64,000 nucleotides of DNA from Flavobacterium davisii (GTDB taxonomy: Bacteria; Bacteroidota; Bacteroidia; Flavobacteriales; Flavobacteriaceae). Each line of letters starts with the position of its first letter. Position 1 is the first letter of the stretch. Where the stretch lies: NCBI RefSeq assembly GCF_019565505.1, contig NZ_CP067378.1, positions 3,258,501-3,322,500 of the forward strand, given 5' to 3'. The translations under genes and the position numbers were made by a program. Below the pieces are notes generated by a model, which had not been told where the DNA came from, did not search any database, and worked only from the letters and a program-made list of their open reading frames with translations. Of this stretch, positions 21,953 through 33,261 are shown piece after piece.

Positions 21953-22771
21953 ATGTCAACAGCTAAAAGTGATTACAAAAGAGTAACTACAAAATCGTTA
22001 TTTGATATGAAAGCCAAAGGTGAAAAAATTTCAATGCTCACAGCATACGATTACACCATGGCTAAAATTGTGGATTCGTCAGGTGTCGATGTAATTCTTG
22101 TAGGAGATTCAGCTAGTAATGTAATGGCAGGTCATGAAACCACTCTTCCTATTACATTAGACCAGATGATTTATCATGCGTCTTCGGTTGTACGTGCAGC
22201 CCAAAGAGCATTAGTAGTCGTAGATTTACCTTTTGGATCATATCAATCCGATTCTAAAGAAGCATTGCGTTCAGCCATTCGTGTAATGAAAGAAAGTGGA
22301 GGACATGCTGTTAAGTTAGAAGGAGGTAAAGAAATAAAAGACTCTATAAGAAAAATATTGCAAGCAGGAATACCTGTTATGGGACATTTAGGGCTTACAC
22401 CACAATCCATTTATAAATTTGGAACTTACACCGTAAGAGCAAAAGAAGATACAGAAGCAGAAAAACTTATAGAAGACGCTAAATTGTTAGAAAAAGTAGG
22501 TTGTTTTGCTTTAGTACTTGAAAAAATACCAGCTCATTTAGCTAAAAAAGTAGCCGAAAGTATTTCAATTCCCGTTATAGGAATCGGAGCAGGTAGCGGA
22601 GTAGATGGACAAGTACTTGTTTTACATGATATGATTGGCATGACCCATGAGTTCAGTCCTCGTTTTTTGCGTAGATATATGAATTTATATGAAGAAATGA
22701 CACAAGCAATAGGACAATATGTGGCGGATGTGAAAGCGGTAGATTTTCCCAATGCTAATGAACAATATTAA
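21953..22771 (+). CDS. panB: 3-methyl-2-oxobutanoate hydroxymethyltransferase
   Basis: 272 residues, full length. It transfers a hydroxymethyl group from methylene-tetrahydrofolate to 2-oxoisovalerate, giving ketopantoate for coenzyme A synthesis. Signature segments: [63 protein letters not shown] and [20 protein letters not shown]. The metal-binding Asp and Glu of the VGDS and KLEGG loops are present. The frame is intact. A pseudouridine synthase gene follows 80 bases later. Confidence 0.97.
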   Translation: MSTAKSDYKRVTTKSLFDMKAKGEKISMLTAYDYTMAKIVDSSGVDVILVGDSASNVMAGHETTLPITLDQMIYHASSVVRAAQRALVVVDLPFGSYQSDSKEALRSAIRVMKESGGHAVKLEGGKEIKDSIRKILQAGIPVMGHLGLTPQSIYKFGTYTVRAKEDTEAEKLIEDAKLLEKVGCFALVLEKIPAHLAKKVAESISIPVIGIGAGSGVDGQVLVLHDMIGMTHEFSPRFLRRYMNLYEEMTQAIGQYVADVKAVDFPNANEQY

Positions 22772-22850
22772 TAATATATACGAACGAAGAGTGAATGTTT
22801 TAGTTGCTAACTAAATAAAATCTTTTTGTGTAGTTTTTTCTCATTGAAAA

Positions 22851-23543
22851 ATGAAAATAATTTCAAATAAGAATAACCTAAATGTCCTGTATGAAGATAA
22901 TCATCTTATCGTGGTTAACAAACGAGTAGGTGACATAGTACAAGGAGATAAAACAGGAGATAAACCTTTATCCGATGTAGTAAAGGAATATTTAAAAGAA
23001 AAATACAATAAACCCGGAGAAGTTTTTTTAGGAGTCGTACACCGTCTGGATAGGCCAACAACAGGTATTGTACTCTTTGCTAAGACTTCTAAAGCATTAA
23101 GTAGGTTAAACGATCTTTTTAAAAATAGAGCGACTCAAAAAACATATTGGGCAGTTGTTAAAAATAAACCGCCTCAAACAGAGGCTACCCTAGTACATTA
23201 TTTAAAAAGAAACCCACAAAAAAACACATCTAAAGCCCATACAAAAGAAGTTTTAGATAGTAAAAAAGCTATTTTAGATTATAAAATTATAAAGGAATTA
23301 AATCATTATTTTGCTTTAGAAATAAACTTACATACAGGTAGACACCATCAAATACGATCACAATTAAGTGCTATTGGTTGTCCTATAAAAGGAGATTTAA
23401 AATACGGATTTGATAGAAGTAATACAGATGGAGGAATTCATTTACATGCAAGGAAATTAGAGCTGATTCATCCCGTTTCTAAAGAAAAAATGAAGATTAT
23501 AGCACCTGTACCAGAAGATATTATTTGGAAAGCAATAGAATAA
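22851..23543 (+). CDS. RluA-family pseudouridine synthase
   Basis: 230 residues without an S4 domain, the short form of the RluA/RluC family. It isomerises uridine in rRNA or tRNA; the exact target cannot be told. The catalytic Asp is in VVHRLDRPTTGIVLFAKTSK near residue 66. NVLYEDNHLIVVNKRVGDIV opens the fold and INLHTGRHHQIRSQLSAIGC is the family segment near 160. The frame is intact. The aldehyde dehydrogenase gene begins five bases after its stop, so they are probably co-transcribed. Confidence 0.9.
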   Translation: MKIISNKNNLNVLYEDNHLIVVNKRVGDIVQGDKTGDKPLSDVVKEYLKEKYNKPGEVFLGVVHRLDRPTTGIVLFAKTSKALSRLNDLFKNRATQKTYWAVVKNKPPQTEATLVHYLKRNPQKNTSKAHTKEVLDSKKAILDYKIIKELNHYFALEINLHTGRHHQIRSQLSAIGCPIKGDLKYGFDRSNTDGGIHLHARKLELIHPVSKEKMKIIAPVPEDIIWKAIE

Positions 23544-23547
23544 AAAC

Positions 23548-24871
<1,324 letters not shown>

Positions 24872-24879
24872 TTTAAAAA

Positions 24880-25597
24880 ATGGAAACGTCAAAAAAAATT
24901 GATTTATATAAAATTATTAAAGAAAGTATAGAACTTTATAAAAAAATATATTCCTTGTAGGATTTGTTTTTTTAATACTAACAATCGTACTAGTTAGCTT
25001 ACTTAATATAGCACTAAAAACACTATACAAAGAAGATGATTTGTTAGCATATCTAAAACATTTCAATCCTGAAACATTTTCAATACAAGCTAAATTCTTA
25101 TATTTATTAGGAGTTGCCATAATTGTGGTTTTAGTAGCACCTTTTAATGCAGGAATATTAAAAATGATGAAAGATACACAAGAAAAGAATGAAGTAAGTA
25201 TTAAAACTTTTTATTATTATATCAACAGTCCTTATTACTTTTCAATAGCATTAGTTACTTTGCTAATTAGTGGATTAGGCTTGTTTTTTACTACAAGTTT
25301 AGAAGTACTAATGGGAGATGATATTATTAAAAATTTTATTTCTTTTTTGTTTCTATAGCTACCTCCATTCTTACTTTTACAGCATTACCCAATGTTATTT
25401 TTAGTGATTTAAAACCAATAGAAGGAATAAAAAAAAGTATCAAAGATTGTTGTTCAAATTTTGGTAAAGTATTTTTATTAATTATTATATCCGTTATTTT
25501 AGGTTATTTAGGGATTTTTGCATTTTGTATCGGAATCTTTTTTAGTTTTCCTTTTTATTTTGCTGTGCAATATAAAGTATATGATGAATTAAAGTAA
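24880..25597 (+). CDS. Integral membrane protein of unknown function
   Basis: About 240 residues after two one-base losses (near 24945 and near 25345). It starts METSKKIDLYKIIKESIELY, then alternates long hydrophobic segments (FLVGFVFLILTIVLVSLL, AIIVVLVAPFNAGILKMM, FSIALVTLLISGLGLFF, FTALPNVIF, FLLIIISVILGYLG). This is the pattern of a six-helix flavobacterial family often mislabelled as beta-carotene monooxygenase. I see nothing enzymatic in it. It starts nine bases after the aldehyde dehydrogenase stop and may belong to the same transcript. Confidence 0.6.
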
Positions 25598-25738
25598 TAC
25601 CATTTTAGTTTTGAAATTACCTAAACCAAAATTCACTACAGAATACACGAATTAAGAGATATTACACGAGGTTATTACAGTAAATTTGTAACCTTAAATG
25701 GTATAACCAATAAAGATAAAAAAGATTATCAAAGACAC

Positions 25739-25778
25739 CGCCCTCAAAAGTTAAATACTGTTGGGGGCATTTTTATTT
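25739..25778 (+). terminator. Terminator-like hairpin
   Basis: GCCCTCAA pairs with TTGGGGGC (one G-T pair) and is followed by ATTTTTATTTT. It would end the transcript of the membrane-protein gene. Confidence 0.5.
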
Positions 25779-25846
25779 TAAAAAAATAATCAACTATAAT
25801 GTTTTTTTTGAAAAATATCGTTTGCCCTTCCAACCCTAAATCCTCA

Positions 25847-25912
25847 CATACCGTTTGTCACTCCGAAACAAAGAGGATTCATATTATCAGTATTATGTTG
25901 TTTCTCTTGTTG
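25847..25912. repeat. Intergenic palindromic repeat, family A, copy 3
   Basis: CATACCGTTTGTCACTCCGA then AAGAGGATTCATATTATCAG and TATTATGTTGTTTCTC. It aligns over its whole length with the copy at 17152. Confidence 0.6.
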
Positions 25913-26026
25913 TATAAATGATAGATTACGAACTTTTAAGAAAACCTAATTGAGGATAAAAAAATGTTTTTAGATTCAAAGTTCTTATTGTTTATAATAA
26001 ATTTTTTAGAATGATCTAGTATAAAA

Positions 26027-26190
26027 AATAACCTCCGTTTTAGAGCAAAAGTCTTAAAGCGGAGGTTAAATCCAAATTCAGATTTATTGAAAAATTTTGT
26101 TTTAACGAAGTCTAATACAGAACCCGGTTTAAAATCAGAAGTTAAAAACTTTGAATCTTGATTTTATTGATAATTTTATTTCTGAATAGA
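26027..26190. repeat. Hairpin plus conserved tail, family C, with embedded family B half copy
   Basis: The hairpin AACCTCCGTTTTAGA / TCTTAAAGCGGAGGTT (26027-26066) is followed by a family B half copy (26066-26130) and the tail AAAAACTTTGAATCTTGATT TTATTGATAATTTTATTT up to 26190. The tail is nearly repeated at 32281-32335 and loosely at 1935-1975. An inverted echo of the tail, AGATTCAAAGTTCTTATTG, lies upstream at about 25974. Confidence 0.55.
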
Positions 26191-26196
26191 CCTACT

Positions 26197-27009
26197 TTAG
26201 TATTGTAAAATTATTTCTTTAATTAATTTGCGTATATGAGGCTCTGTTTTTTTTACTGCTTCTAGTACCTCTTCATGCGTTACGCTATCTATATTTTCAG
26301 CATCTCCCATATCTGTTATGACTGAAATACCAAAAGTTTCTAGTTCCATGTGTCTAGCTACTATTACTTCAGGTACCGTACTCATTCCAACACAATCACA
26401 ACCCACTGCTTTCACCATTTTATATTCTGATAAAGTTTCATAAGTAGGACCTTGTAATGCTAAATAAATTCCTTCTTTTACCTCAATTTCTAAATCATTT
26501 GCAATTTCTTTTGCCTTTGCTAACATTTGTCTGCTATATGGTTCGCTCATATTGACAAAACGGGGACCAAAACGCTCGTCATTTTTGCCGCGTAAAGGAT
26601 GCTCTGGCATCATATTTACATGATCTTTTAATAATACAATAGAACCCACATTGTAGTCAGGATTTACTCCGCCAGAAGCGTTAGAAACAATTAGCTTATT
26701 AACACCAATATATTTCATTACTCGTACAGGAAAAGTAACTTCCTGCATTGTATATCCTTCGTAATAATGAAAACGTCCTTGCATAGCGACTACTTTTTTA
26801 GAACCAATAGTTCCAAAAACTAATGCTCCCTTATGTCCTTGTACAGTAGATACAGGAAAGTTCGGAATTTCGCTATAAGACAATATAAACTCAACCTCAA
26901 TATCATCCGTAAAACCACCCAATCCAGAGCCTAATATAATACCATACTCAGGTTCGAAATTAATTTTATTTGTAATGTAATTAACGGTTTCTTGCACTTT
27001 TTCCCACAT
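26197..27009 (-). CDS. punA: Purine nucleoside phosphorylase
   Basis: 270 residues, full length for the trimeric PNP family. It splits guanosine and inosine with phosphate to the free base and ribose-1-phosphate. Motifs: YGIILGSGLGGFTDDIEVEF near residue 20 (phosphate loop), VSTVQGHKGALVFG, MQGRFHYYEGYTMQEVTFPV, LIVSNASGGVNPDYNVGSIV, and MSTVPEVIVARHMELETFGI (purine site region). The frame is intact. Its start overlaps the 3' end of lpxK by 29 bases, so the genes are translationally linked. Confidence 0.95.
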   Translation of the reverse strand: MWEKVQETVNYITNKINFEPEYGIILGSGLGGFTDDIEVEFILSYSEIPNFPVSTVQGHKGALVFGTIGSKKVVAMQGRFHYYEGYTMQEVTFPVRVMKYIGVNKLIVSNASGGVNPDYNVGSIVLLKDHVNMMPEHPLRGKNDERFGPRFVNMSEPYSRQMLAKAKEIANDLEIEVKEGIYLALQGPTYETLSEYKMVKAVGCDCVGMSTVPEVIVARHMELETFGISVITDMGDAENIDSVTHEEVLEAVKKTEPHIRKLIKEIILQY

Positions 27010-28011
27010 AGTTTAAAATTTCAGATTCAAATAATTTATTTTCGTTATTAAATAAGCTTTTTATAGGTAAATAATATAATTGTTCTTTTGGTAATTTTCC
27101 TTTTAAACGCATATAATCTTTTTCTGTAGTTATAATTTTTCTTCCCTGCGCTTTCTCTAAAATAGAGGAAATATCCTTTTGAGAAAAAAGATGATGGTCA
27201 GGAAATTCCATACTAGCAGAAGCACATGTATTTAAATACTTAAAAAAGGTTGAGGTTTGGCAATTCCAGCTACAGCCAAAACAGATTCCTTTAATGTTTT
27301 TTTTAAGTCTAATGTTGTATGTTCACCAAAAAGTAAATCATCATAACCTATATAAGTAAAAAAAATAGGCGTATTAGATTTAGCATAACGCAAAACCTTC
27401 CTTTTTATTTTACTCATGGCAAGTTCCGAAATAGTTGTGGGACATTTAGTGATAATTATCATATCGGCTCGTTTAGCACCACTTCTATATTCCCGTAAAT
27501 TTCCTGTAGGGAGCATATAATCCTTAAAAAATAAATCATCATAAGAAGAAAGCATTATATAAAAACCAGCTTTTACTTTACGATGCTGATAAGCATCATC
27601 TAGTAATATTATATCAGGTTTATCATTTAAAGTTAATAATTGTATAATCCCGTTACGTCTATCAGTATCCACAGCAACTTTTATTTTAGGGAATTTTTGA
27701 TAAAATTGAAACGGTTCATCTCCCAAAATTTCAGCATTTGAATTTTCATCAGCCAAAACAAAACCTTTAGATTTTCGTTTATAACCACGGCTCAACGTTG
27801 CTACCTTATATTGATTAGAAAGTAAACGAATTAGATACTCAATTTGAGGAGTTTTACCGGTTCCTCCTACGCTTAAATTACCAACAGCAATAATTGGAAC
27901 ATCAAAACAAAAAGATTTTAAAATAGCTTTATCGTACAAAAAATTTCGAATATTGGTTATTATACCATATATTATAGAAAAAAAGAAAAGTAGTTTTCGA
28001 AGAATTTTCAT
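26981..28011 (-). CDS. lpxK: Tetraacyldisaccharide 4'-kinase
   Basis: About 343 residues after restoring one T lost near 27240 (PQPFF-KYL). LpxK adds the 4'-phosphate to the lipid A disaccharide at the inner membrane, so the cell has a true outer membrane. The N-terminal hydrophobic helix LRKLLFFFSIIYGIITNI anchors it, the P-loop is VGNLSVGGTGKTPQIEYL near residue 45, and LLDDAYQHRKV matches the conserved DDGFQHR-type motif with Ala-Tyr in place of Gly-Phe. The C-terminal part holds KIITTEKDYMRLKG. It precedes and overlaps the PNP gene. Confidence 0.93.
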
Positions 28012-28331
28012 TGTAATGACAAATTATACAAAGATAATAATACATCTACTAGAAAAAAAAAGTTAGGAACAAAAAGTTAAGAAAGAGAATTTAACTCAAA
28101 TTATGTTTTAGGAAATTATTACAGAGAAAAATCATTTTTAATTTAAAAAATAGGATCTGTTTTTTGTCCTTATATACAATAAAAATAAGGTTTTGATAGA
28201 AAATCTCCTATTTTCTTTTCTTTACGCTTTTTATTCATTATAAAATTTATCCTTCCATCTGATGTAAAGTAGCTTATTTCTTTTAGGATAAAATCAATAA
28301 ATTTGTAAGAAAATATGATATTCAAAGATTT
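28012..28331. other. Divergent intergenic stretch, 320 bases
   Basis: No gene or repeat was recognised between lpxK (-) and the Nif3-like gene (+). The only signal is a TAAATTTG element at 28298-28305 at the right end. Confidence 0.5.
28298..28305 (+). promoter_or_regulatory. Candidate -7 element TAAATTTG for the Nif3-like gene
   Basis: Matches TAnnTTTG, about 27 bases before the ATG at 28332. Confidence 0.5.
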
Positions 28332-29446
28332 ATGGTAATAAATGATATAATTTCTATTTTAGAAGAAATGGCACCTTTAGCCTATGCAGAAGATTTTGAT
28401 AATGTAGGTTTACTAGTGGGGGATGTAAAAGAAGAAGTTACAGGCGTTTTAGTTTGTCATGATGCTTTAGAAACAGTAATAGATGAAGCTATTATTAAAA
28501 AATGTAATTTAGTAGTCTGTTTTCATCCCATCTTATTTTCTGGAATAAAAAAAATTACAGGTAAAAATTATGTAGAACAGGCTATTTTGAAAGCTATTAA
28601 AAATGATATCGCTATTTATGCAGTCCACACAGCCTTAGATAATCATCAAGAAGGAGTTAATAAAATTTTTTGTAACGCTTTAGGATTGCAGAATACCAAA
28701 ATTTTGATTCCTAAACAACATTTTATCCAAAAAATGGTTACTTATACAATTCCAGAAAATGTAGAACAACTTCGTAATGCACTATTTGAAGCAGGAGCTG
28801 GAAAAATTGGGAATTATCAAGATTGTAGTTTTAATTCAAATGGGAAAGGAACTTATATAGGAAATGAAAAAAGTAATCCAGTAATAGGTAACTCTTTTGA
28901 ATTTGTAGAAGCAGAAGAAATAAAAATTGAAGTTACATTTGAAAAATACCGACAAGGAAAAATTTTAAAAGCATTATTTGCAAATCATGTGTATGAAGAA
29001 ATTGCTTATGAGATATATAATTTAGAAAATATCCATCAAAACATAGGTCTAGGTATGATAGGCGAATTAAAGGAACCAATGAACGAAAAGGAATTTCTTC
29101 ATTTTGTAAAAGAAAAAATGGAGTGTGGGGGAATACGACACACACATTATATAGGAAAAAAATAGAAAAAGTTGCCGTTTTAGGAGGATCAGGAGCTTTT
29201 GCTATTCAAAAAGCCATTCAAAATGGAGTAGATGCTTATCTAACAGCAGATTTGAAATACCATAACTTTTATGAAGCTGAAAACAAAATTTTATTAGCCG
29301 ATATTGGACATTTTGAAAGCGAAAGATTTACAAAAAAATATATTGTTGATTTTCTTAAGAAAAAAATTTGTAGTTTTGCAAACTATTTGTCGGAAGACAG
29401 AATTATATTATCTGAAATAAATACAAATCCAGTTAATTACTTGTAG
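28332..29446 (+). CDS. Nif3-like dinuclear metal centre protein (YbgI family)
   Basis: About 371 residues after restoring one A near 29155. The family binds two metal ions; some members are called GTP cyclohydrolase 1 type 2, but the physiological role is unsettled. Visible: EEMAPLAYAEDFDNVGLLVG at the N-terminus, VVCFHPILFSGIKKITG (metal His), YAVHTALDNHQEGVN (second His), then the inserted PII-like domain (about 130-235), and AVLGGSGAFAIQKAIQNGVD with LLADIGHFESE at the C-terminus. It is followed five bases later by the zinc-ribbon-like gene, its usual partner in Bacteroidota. Confidence 0.92.
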
Positions 29447-29450
29447 AAAT

Positions 29451-30225
29451 ATGGCAACAAAAGAATTGAATGTAGAAGAAAAATTAAGAGCGTTATACGA
29501 CTTACAATTAATCGATTCAAGAATCGACGAAATTAGAAACGTAAGAGGAGAATTACCTCTTGAGGTGGAAGATTTAGAAGATGAAGTTGCTGGTTTGACT
29601 AAAAGAGTTGAAAAATTAAAAACCGACTTAGAGTCAATAGAAGAACAAATAAAAGGCAAAAAAGGTTCTATAGAAGAACATAAAGAAGCAATTAAAAAAT
29701 ATACTGCACAACAAAAAGAAGTACGTAACAATCGTGAATTTAATTCTTTAACAAAGAAGTTGAATTTCAAGAACTTGAAATTCAATTGGCAGAAAAGCAT
29801 ATTCGTGAAATGAAAGCTTCAATTGAGCACAAAAAAGTTTCAATAGCTCAAACAAAAGAAAAGTTAGAAGCAAAGGCAACTCATTTAAAACATAAAAAAT
29901 CAGAGTTGCAGGAAATTATGTCTGAAACAGAAAAAGAAGAAGCTTTTTTATTAACTAAATCACAAGAGTTTGAAGAACAGATAGAAGAACGTTTGTTAAA
30001 AGCATACAAAAGAATTCGTGAAAATGTTCGTAATGGTTTGGCGGTAGTATCTATTGAACGTGGAGCTTCTGCTGGTTCTTTTTTACTATTCCACCACAAA
30101 CACAAATGGAAATCGCTGCTCGTAAGAAAGTTATTACAGACGAGCATAGTGGAAGAATTTTAGTTGATGCCGTTTTAGCGGATGAAGAAAGAGAAAAAAT
30201 GGAACAATTATTTGCTAAAATATAA
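29451..30225 (+). CDS. Coiled-coil C4-type zinc-ribbon-family protein, ribbon degenerate
   Basis: About 259 residues once two one-base losses are restored (near 29752 and near 30085). Residues 10-190 form a long coiled coil (ELPLEVEDLEDEVAGLTKRV onward). The C-terminal part aligns with the zf-RING_7/C4 zinc ribbon of this family (SFFTIPPQTQMEIAARKKVI then EHSGRILVD), but the four zinc cysteines are absent. I recall that loss for flavobacterial members. The function is unknown; the constant pairing with the Nif3-like gene suggests a shared role. Confidence 0.85.
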
Positions 30226-30235
30226 TGACACTAAG

Positions 30236-30260
30236 TCCCGAGAAATCGGGATTTTTTTTT
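30236..30260 (+). terminator. Rho-independent terminator
   Basis: TCCCGA and TCGGGA form a stem around GAAA, followed by nine T. It closes the Nif3/zinc-ribbon operon. Confidence 0.85.
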
Positions 30261-31099
30261 ATGAACCCAATTTTTTACTTTACATTTACGAAATCGGTAG
30301 GATTATATTTAAATATCTTAAGCTTTTTATTTCCCCAAAAAGCGTTAGACTTGGCATTTACACTTTTTAGTAGTCCACGAAAAGGAAAGTTAAATAAGAA
30401 TAAACTTCCTCTGTTTTTAGAAGAATCTAAAAAGAAAAATTAAAATATGAAAATGCTACTTTTCAAACTTATATGTGGAAAGGAAATGAGACCAAAATAC
30501 TTTTGGTACATGGTTGGGAAAGTAATTCTTCACGTTGGGAAAAAATAGTATTATATTTAAAAAATACAGGAAGTACAATTATAGCACTTGATGCGCCTGC
30601 CCATGGACTTTCGCAAGGAAAGAAATTTAGTGTACCTCAGTACAGTCTATTTATTCATGAAGTAGTTCAAAAATACCAACCACAATATTTGATAGGACAC
30701 TCAATAGGAGGAAATGCTTGTTTGTATTATCAACATGTTTTTCCTACAGAAATTAAAAAAATAATTGTTCTAGGAGCGCCTTGTGATTTTGAAATTATTT
30801 TAAATAACTATATTGCTTTATTGAGTTTAAATTCAAAATTAACAAAAGAATTGAAAGAAAAATGGGAACTAGAATATAAACAAAAAATAGAAGATTTTTC
30901 AGCCCAATTATTTGTGCAAAATTCTAAAATAAAAGGGCTAATAATTCATGATATTGAAGACAAAACAGTAGCTATAAATGAAGGAAAAAAAATAGCACAA
31001 GCTTGGAAAGAAAGTCTTTTTATCGAAACAAAAGAATTAGGACATTCATTACAAGATGAAAAAGTGTTTAAAGAAATTAGTGCATTTTTAATTGAGTAA
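30261..31099 (+). CDS. Alpha/beta hydrolase
   Basis: About 280 residues if read from the ATG at 30261 (MNPIFYFTFTKSVGLYLNIL); one A lost near 30430 shifts the frame. Earlier in-frame codons fall inside the terminator, so I prefer this start. The alpha/beta hydrolase core shows LLVHGWESNSSRW (oxyanion loop), ALDAPAHGLSQG, LIGHSIGGNACLYY (nucleophile elbow, Ser), IHDIEDKTV (acid) and ELGHSLQDE (catalytic His). The substrate is unknown; an esterase or lipase-like role is expected. The N-terminal hydrophobic stretch may associate with membrane. Confidence 0.85.
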
Positions 31100-31221
31100 A
31101 AAATGTAGATTTCCTTTTACATAATATAAGTTGAAAATGAATTTATTAAATAAAATCAATCAAACGTTTTTAATAAAGAACCTTTTGAAACATCTAAAAA
31201 TATAATTTAAACATCTATTAC

Positions 31222-31229
31222 TATCTTTG
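31222..31229 (+). promoter_or_regulatory. Candidate -7 element TATCTTTG
   Basis: Matches TAnnTTTG five bases before the ATG at 31234, implying a leaderless or very short leader transcript. Confidence 0.5.
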
Positions 31230-31233
31230 GCAA

Positions 31234-31989
31234 ATGGAAGAAAATAAGACAAGAATTAATAAATTTTTATCTGAAACAGGTTTTTGTTCCCGTCGTGAAG
31301 CGGATAAATTGTTAGAACAGGGACGGATAACTATTAACGGATCAATACCAGAGTTAGGAACTAAGGTGTCTTTAGAAGATGAAATAAGAGTTGATGGTAA
31401 GCTTATTCGGGAAAAAACAAGTAAACCTATTTACTTAGCCTTTCATAAACCTATAGGAATTGAATGTACAACTAATTTAAAAGTAAAAAATAATATAATA
31501 GATTTTATTAATTATCCCAAACGAATTTTTCCTATTGGTCGCTTAGATAAAGCTAGTGAAGGTCTTATATTCATGACAGATGACGGAGATATTGTAAACA
31601 AGATATTAAGAGCTCGTAATAACCATGAAAAGGAATATGTCGTAACTGTTAATAAACCAATAAATGAACGTTTTATACAACGTATGGCAGATGGAGTACC
31701 TATTTTAGGAACTGTAACGCGTAAGTGTAAAGTAGAAGAAGTGAATGCTACAACCTTTAAAATAATATTAACACAAGGATTAAATAGACAAATTCGTCGC
31801 ATGTGTGAATATTTAGGTTATGAAGTAGTACGATTAAAAAGAGTACGTATAATAAACATATCATTAGATATTCCAGTAGGTCGATATAGAGACTTGACAG
31901 AAAAAGAAATAAACCAGTTGAATAAATTAATTGCACCTTCTAGTAAAACAGAAGAAGCTAGTTTTTTAAAGTCCAATAAAAAGAATTAA
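31234..31989 (+). CDS. rluF: 23S rRNA pseudouridine synthase, RluF type
   Basis: 251 residues with an N-terminal S4 RNA-binding domain (RINKFLSETGFCSRREADKL) and the RsuA/RluB/E/F catalytic domain. The catalytic Asp is in GRLDKASEGLIFMTDDGDIV near residue 106. RARNNHEKEYVVTV and GLNRQIRRMCEYLGYEVVRL match RluF, which modifies U2604 of 23S rRNA in E. coli; the target here is inferred from that. The frame is intact. It is a single-gene unit with its own promoter. Confidence 0.9.
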   Translation: MEENKTRINKFLSETGFCSRREADKLLEQGRITINGSIPELGTKVSLEDEIRVDGKLIREKTSKPIYLAFHKPIGIECTTNLKVKNNIIDFINYPKRIFPIGRLDKASEGLIFMTDDGDIVNKILRARNNHEKEYVVTVNKPINERFIQRMADGVPILGTVTRKCKVEEVNATTFKIILTQGLNRQIRRMCEYLGYEVVRLKRVRIINISLDIPVGRYRDLTEKEINQLNKLIAPSSKTEEASFLKSNKKN

Positions 31990-32088
31990 ATCCAAATTGA
32001 GCATTAGATTTCGTGATGAAGATGAAAAAGCACGCGAATTTTTCTTATAAATATGGTGTAAAAAGCTTAATTTAATACGTATTTTTTT

Positions 32089-32140
32089 ACTTCGACCGAA
32101 GGGGAAAGTCACATATCAATGTTATGTGATTTTCCTTTTT
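32089..32140. repeat. Intergenic palindromic repeat, family A, copy 4
   Basis: TTACTTCGACCGAAGGGGAA then AGTCACATATCAATGTTATG and TGATTTTCC. This copy has the cleanest CACAT/ATGTG stem of the four. Confidence 0.65.
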
Positions 32141-32235
32141 TTTGATTATATTATCATAAATAATTTCAAGGTAAGTTTTTAAAAGAAAGGAAAAGTTAAA
32201 CTTTTTTGAGGTTTTTATCCGCTAAAGCTATAAAA

Positions 32236-32335
32236 TAACCCCATTTATTGAAACTTTTATTGAATAAATGGGGTAAATTTAGAAGTAAGAAGGTTTTGAA
32301 TCTTGGATTTTATGGATATATTTTATTTTGAATAG
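32236..32335. repeat. Hairpin plus conserved tail, family C
   Basis: TAACCCCATTTATTGAA and TTGAATAAATGGGGTA pair almost perfectly (32236-32275). The tail TTTTGAATCTTGGATTTTAT onward matches the tail at 26150-26190. The hairpin can end transcription from rluF and kdsA. Confidence 0.6.
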
Positions 32336-32427
32336 CTAGCTTTTAAAATTTATTTAAAACGAAAGAACTAAGTTGTATTAAAATTGCTTTAAAATTACCA
32401 AAATTTAGTTTCCCTCTTATAGAAGTA

Positions 32428-33245
32428 TCAAAACTGATTAATGGTTTGTCTAATTGCTACTAATTTTTTCATTAAACTTTCAAAGTAATCTAAATGTAAC
32501 ATATTAGCACCATCACTTTTTGCATTAGCAGGATCAAAATGGGTTTCTATAAATATACCATCAACACCTACAGCTATACCTGCTTTTGCAATAGTTTCAA
32601 TCATATCAGGTCTACCACCTGTTACTCCTAGTAGTTGATTGGGTTGTTGTAATGAGTGCGTAATATCTAATACTGTAGTGGCCATTTGACGCATAGTAGG
32701 TATCCCTCTAAAATCTACAATCATATCCTGATATCCAAACATAGTACCTCTATCCGTAACCATTACATTTTCGTTATCAGAATCTAAGACTTTTTGAACG
32801 GCATGTTTCATACTTTCAGGACTCATGAATTGTCCTTTCTTTAAGTTTACTGTTTTTTTGTTTGTGCAGCAGCTACAACTAAATCTGTTTGACGAACTAA
32901 AAAAGCAGGAATTTGTAAAATATCTACAAATTCAGCAGCCATCGCTGCATCTTCATTTGTATGAATATCTGTAATGGTTGGAACATTAAATTCACGACTT
33001 ACTTTTTGTAAAATTTTTAATGCTTTTTCATCACCAATCCCTGTAAAACTATCTACACGTGAGCGATTAGCTTTTTTAAATGAACCTTTAAAAACATAAG
33101 GAATTTTAAGGTCATCTGTAATTTTTATTAAGCGTTCAGCTATTTTCATAGCCATTTCTTCACCTTCTATGGCACAAGGTCCAGCAAGAACAAAAAAATT
33201 ATTACTGTTTAAATGCTTGATATTAGGAATATTTTCTAAGTTCAT
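32428..33245 (-). CDS. kdsA: 3-deoxy-8-phosphooctulonate synthase
   Basis: About 273 residues after restoring one A lost in a run near 32856. KdsA condenses arabinose-5-phosphate with phosphoenolpyruvate to Kdo-8-phosphate for lipopolysaccharide. Segments: FFVLAGPCAIEGEEMAMKIA, YVFKGSFKKANRSRVDSFTG, FNVPTITDIHTNEDA, DILQIPAFLVRQTDLVVAAA, DRGTMFGYQDMIVDFRG and DGIFIETHFDPANAKSDGAN. An unusual KK replaces the common GK after QT at the break, which may be real or part of the damaged run. It pairs functionally with lpxK in outer-membrane synthesis. Confidence 0.93.
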
Positions 33246-33261
33246 TTTTAATTAATTTTTG

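Larger units (their letters stand above)
25598..26196. other. Intergenic stretch, 600 bases, dense in repeats
   Basis: No gene is seen between two convergent genes. It contains a terminator-like hairpin (25739-25778), a family A repeat (25847-25912), and a compound element from about 25970 to 26190 made of a hairpin, a family B half copy and a conserved tail. Confidence 0.6.
31990..32427. other. Intergenic stretch, 438 bases, with repeats
   Basis: No gene is seen. It holds a possible family B remnant (about 31986-32012), a family A copy (32089-32140) and a family C hairpin plus tail (32236-32335) between the convergent rluF and kdsA genes. Confidence 0.6.

Noticed and set aside
24880..25597. 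Beta-carotene 15,15'-monooxygenase
   Set aside because: A known mislabel for this type of membrane protein; no oxygenase residues are visible.
29408..29800. Minus-strand open frame of 130 codons
   Set aside because: It is the complement of the coiled-coil zinc-ribbon-family gene, whose coding strand is supported by family motifs.
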